Source: an uncultured bacterium
GTDB lineage: Bacteria; Pseudomonadota; Gammaproteobacteria; Burkholderiales; Burkholderiaceae_C
NCBI GenBank assembly: GCA_903928495.1
Contig: CAIYQZ010000048.1
Location: 62,001-126,000 of the forward strand
Length of the DNA stretch: 64,000 nt
Direction of reading: 5' to 3'
The notes beneath the pieces were generated by a model. The model did not search any database. It saw nothing but the letters and a program-made list of their open reading frames with translations, and was not told the DNA's origin. Positions 62,463 to 64,000 of the stretch are shown here, piece after piece. The translations under genes were made by a program, and so were the position numbers. Position 1 is the first letter of the stretch, and every line of letters begins with the position of its first letter.

Positions 62463-63701
62463 ATGAGCAAGCAACTTCAAGACGCCTACATCGTCGCCGC
62501 CACCCGCACGCCCATTGGCAAATCGCACCGGGGCTTTTTCAAACACACCCGCCCCGACGACCTGCTGGCCCACGCCCTGCGTGCCGCGCTGGCACAGGTG
62601 CCGGGCCTGGACCCTGCCAGCATTGAAGATGTGATCTGCGGCTGCGCCATTCCCGAAGGCCAACAGGGCCTGAACGTGGCCCGCATCGGCGCGGTGCTGG
62701 CCGGGCTGCCCAACAGCGTGGGCGGCATCACCGTCAACCGCTTTTGCGCATCGGGCCTGAGCGCTATCCAGATGGCCGCCGACCGCATCCGCGTGGGCGA
62801 GGCCGACGTGATGATCGCCGCCGGTGCCGAGAGCATGAGCATGGTGCCCATGATGGGCAACAGCCCCAGCCTCTCCCCTAGCATCTTTGCCGACACCCAA
62901 AATGTAGAGAAGTACGGCATTGCCTACGGCATGGGCCTGACCGCCGAAAAGGTGGCGCAGCAGTGGAAGGTGAGCCGCGCCGACCAGGACGCGTTTGCCC
63001 TGCAATCGCACCAGCGCGCACTGGCCGCGCAGGCCAAAGGCGAGTTTGCTGACGAAACCTGCCCCGTGGAAGTGACCGAGCGCAGCGTCAACCTGGACAC
63101 AGCCGAAGTCACCACCACCACTCGCACCGTGAGCCATGACGAAGGCGCACGCCCCGACACCAGCCTGGAAGGTCTGGGCAAACTCAAGCCCGCCTTCGCC
63201 ACCCCACGCCGTGCCGACATGAGCCCAACCGGCCTGGGCACCGTGACCGCAGGCAACAGCAGCCAGACCAGTGATGGCGCGGGTGCATTGATTCTGGCCA
63301 GCGAGGCCGCCATCAAACGCTTTGGTCTGACGCCACTGGCCCGCTTCGTCAGCTACGCCTCACGCGGGGTGCCCCCGCACCTGATGGGCATCGGCCCGGT
63401 GGAGGCCATTCCCGCTGCGCTGAAAAACGGTGGCATCAGCCAGAACGACATCGACTGGTTCGAACTGAACGAAGCCTTTGCCGCCCAGAGCCTGGCCGTG
63501 ATGAACACACTGGGTCTGGACCCCGCCAAGGTCAATCCCAACGGCGGCGCCATCGCCCTGGGCCACCCGCTGGGAGCCACCGGTGCCATCCGCGCCGCCA
63601 CCGTCATCCACGCCCTGCGCCGCCATAACCAGCGCTACGGCATGGTGACCATGTGCGTGGGCATGGGGCAGGGCGCTGCGGGGATTTTCGAGCGGGTGTG
63701 A
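62463..63701 (+). CDS. fadA: Acetyl-CoA C-acyltransferase (3-ketoacyl-CoA thiolase)
   Basis: 412 residues; last step of the beta-oxidation cycle. The nucleophile is Cys95 in NRFCASGLSAIQ. The NPNGGAIALGHPLGATG segment holds the catalytic His and CVGMGQGAAG the second Cys. A long loop domain after about 120 is as in degradative thiolases. It closes the operon with acyl-CoA dehydrogenase and FadN. Eight bases beyond its stop starts an unrelated GFA gene, possibly co-transcribed. Confidence 0.95.
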   Translation: MSKQLQDAYIVAATRTPIGKSHRGFFKHTRPDDLLAHALRAALAQVPGLDPASIEDVICGCAIPEGQQGLNVARIGAVLAGLPNSVGGITVNRFCASGLSAIQMAADRIRVGEADVMIAAGAESMSMVPMMGNSPSLSPSIFADTQNVEKYGIAYGMGLTAEKVAQQWKVSRADQDAFALQSHQRALAAQAKGEFADETCPVEVTERSVNLDTAEVTTTTRTVSHDEGARPDTSLEGLGKLKPAFATPRRADMSPTGLGTVTAGNSSQTSDGAGALILASEAAIKRFGLTPLARFVSYASRGVPPHLMGIGPVEAIPAALKNGGISQNDIDWFELNEAFAAQSLAVMNTLGLDPAKVNPNGGAIALGHPLGATGAIRAATVIHALRRHNQRYGMVTMCVGMGQGAAGIFERV

Positions 63702-63708
63702 GGCGTTG

Positions 63709-64000
63709 ATGCACATCTCTGGCCAGTGCCATTGCGGTGCCATTTCTTTCACGGCGCTGGTTGACCCTAGCAAGGTCATTGCCTGCCATTGCACCGACTG
63801 CCAAGTCTTTTCGGGGGCACCCTATCGCGCGGTGTTGCCCACTCGGTCCGAGGACGTCCGTTGGACTGGCACGCCGCAGCAGTACATCAAGGTGGCAGCC
63901 AGTGGCAATCGGCACACGCAGGCGTTTTGTGCCCAGTGTGGCACCCAGCTGTACGCAAGTGATCCCGACTCTCCCACCGTGCTGAACCTGCGTCTGGGCT
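63709..64000 (+). CDS. GFA-family protein (glutathione-dependent formaldehyde-activating fold), truncated by window end
   Basis: 97 codons are visible from the ATG at 63709; the rest is outside the window. Zinc-binding cysteines follow the GFA pattern: QCHCGAISF near the start, then ACHCTDCQVFSG and CAQCGTQLYA. Most members of this family have no proven activity despite the name, which comes from a glutathione-formaldehyde adduct-forming enzyme. It follows fadA by seven bases on the same strand; no functional link is evident. Confidence 0.88.
   Translation, partial: MHISGQCHCGAISFTALVDPSKVIACHCTDCQVFSGAPYRAVLPTRSEDVRWTGTPQQYIKVAASGNRHTQAFCAQCGTQLYASDPDSPTVLNLRLG

Overview
The window reads as chromosomal DNA of a betaproteobacterium of the Burkholderiales, most likely a Comamonadaceae member. 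The reasons are the high GC, the mixture of lineage-typical genes (TRAP transporters, an IcmF-type mutase, PHA granule proteins, a TctDE-like two-component pair, type II secretion in the order gspEFGHIJKLM-N-D), and a short dispersed repeat (copies at 7889-7938 and 54151-54208) of a kind I remember from this family. I see no rRNA, tRNA, CRISPR array, insertion sequence or phage gene. Genes are densely packed, often with 4-base ATGA overlaps, and only one gene-free stretch slightly exceeds 300 bases (6069-6372).

Layout. 1-6068 (minus): the N-terminal two thirds of fused isobutyryl-CoA mutase icmF, then a TRAP transporter dctP-dctQ-dctM whose large subunit carries a long insertion. 6373-14132: a CsoR/FrmR-type sensor with a rhodanese, type III pantothenate kinase, an M20 amidohydrolase, an orphan LivK-like binding protein, an orphan molybdopterin oxidoreductase, a lipoprotein aminopeptidase and a PHA-granule-region protein. 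14129-23137: a storage-lipid neighbourhood with a CoA-transferase, acyl-CoA-binding protein, wax ester synthase/DGAT, TPR protein, TetR regulator, patatin-like lipase, PhaF-like phasin and a two-domain fatty acyl-CoA reductase.

23280-40006 is a single-strand run of 18 tightly linked genes: dTDP-L-rhamnose synthesis (rfbB, D, A, C), an O-GlcNAc-transferase-like protein inserted between rfbA and rfbC, a rhamnosyltransferase-like GT2, and a complete-looking type II secretion operon ending in gspD and a lipoprotein. It is followed by a separately promoted gene for an apparently very highly expressed exported protein of 578 residues with four cysteines (40184-41920), closed by a strong terminator. 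42002-53224 holds a parvulin-type isomerase, a Wzm/Wzt polysaccharide exporter, several glycosyltransferases and methyltransferases, an O-acyltransferase and a WecA-like initiating transferase. This is an O-antigen or capsule locus. 53263-56339: argB and a TctD/TctE-like pair. 56469-63701: a TetR regulator and a beta-oxidation operon (acyl-CoA dehydrogenase, DUF2147, FadN-type bifunctional enzyme, hotdog protein, thiolase), followed by a truncated GFA-family gene.

Two groupings deserve most attention. The first is the neutral-lipid cluster, which contains both enzymes needed to turn acyl-CoA into wax ester, together with binding, granule and lipase proteins. The second is the coupling of sugar-nucleotide synthesis, a soluble-type protein glycosyltransferase and type II secretion immediately upstream of an abundant exported protein, which suggests a glycosylated surface-protein system. 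Functions are inferred from sequence patterns alone; no database search was run.
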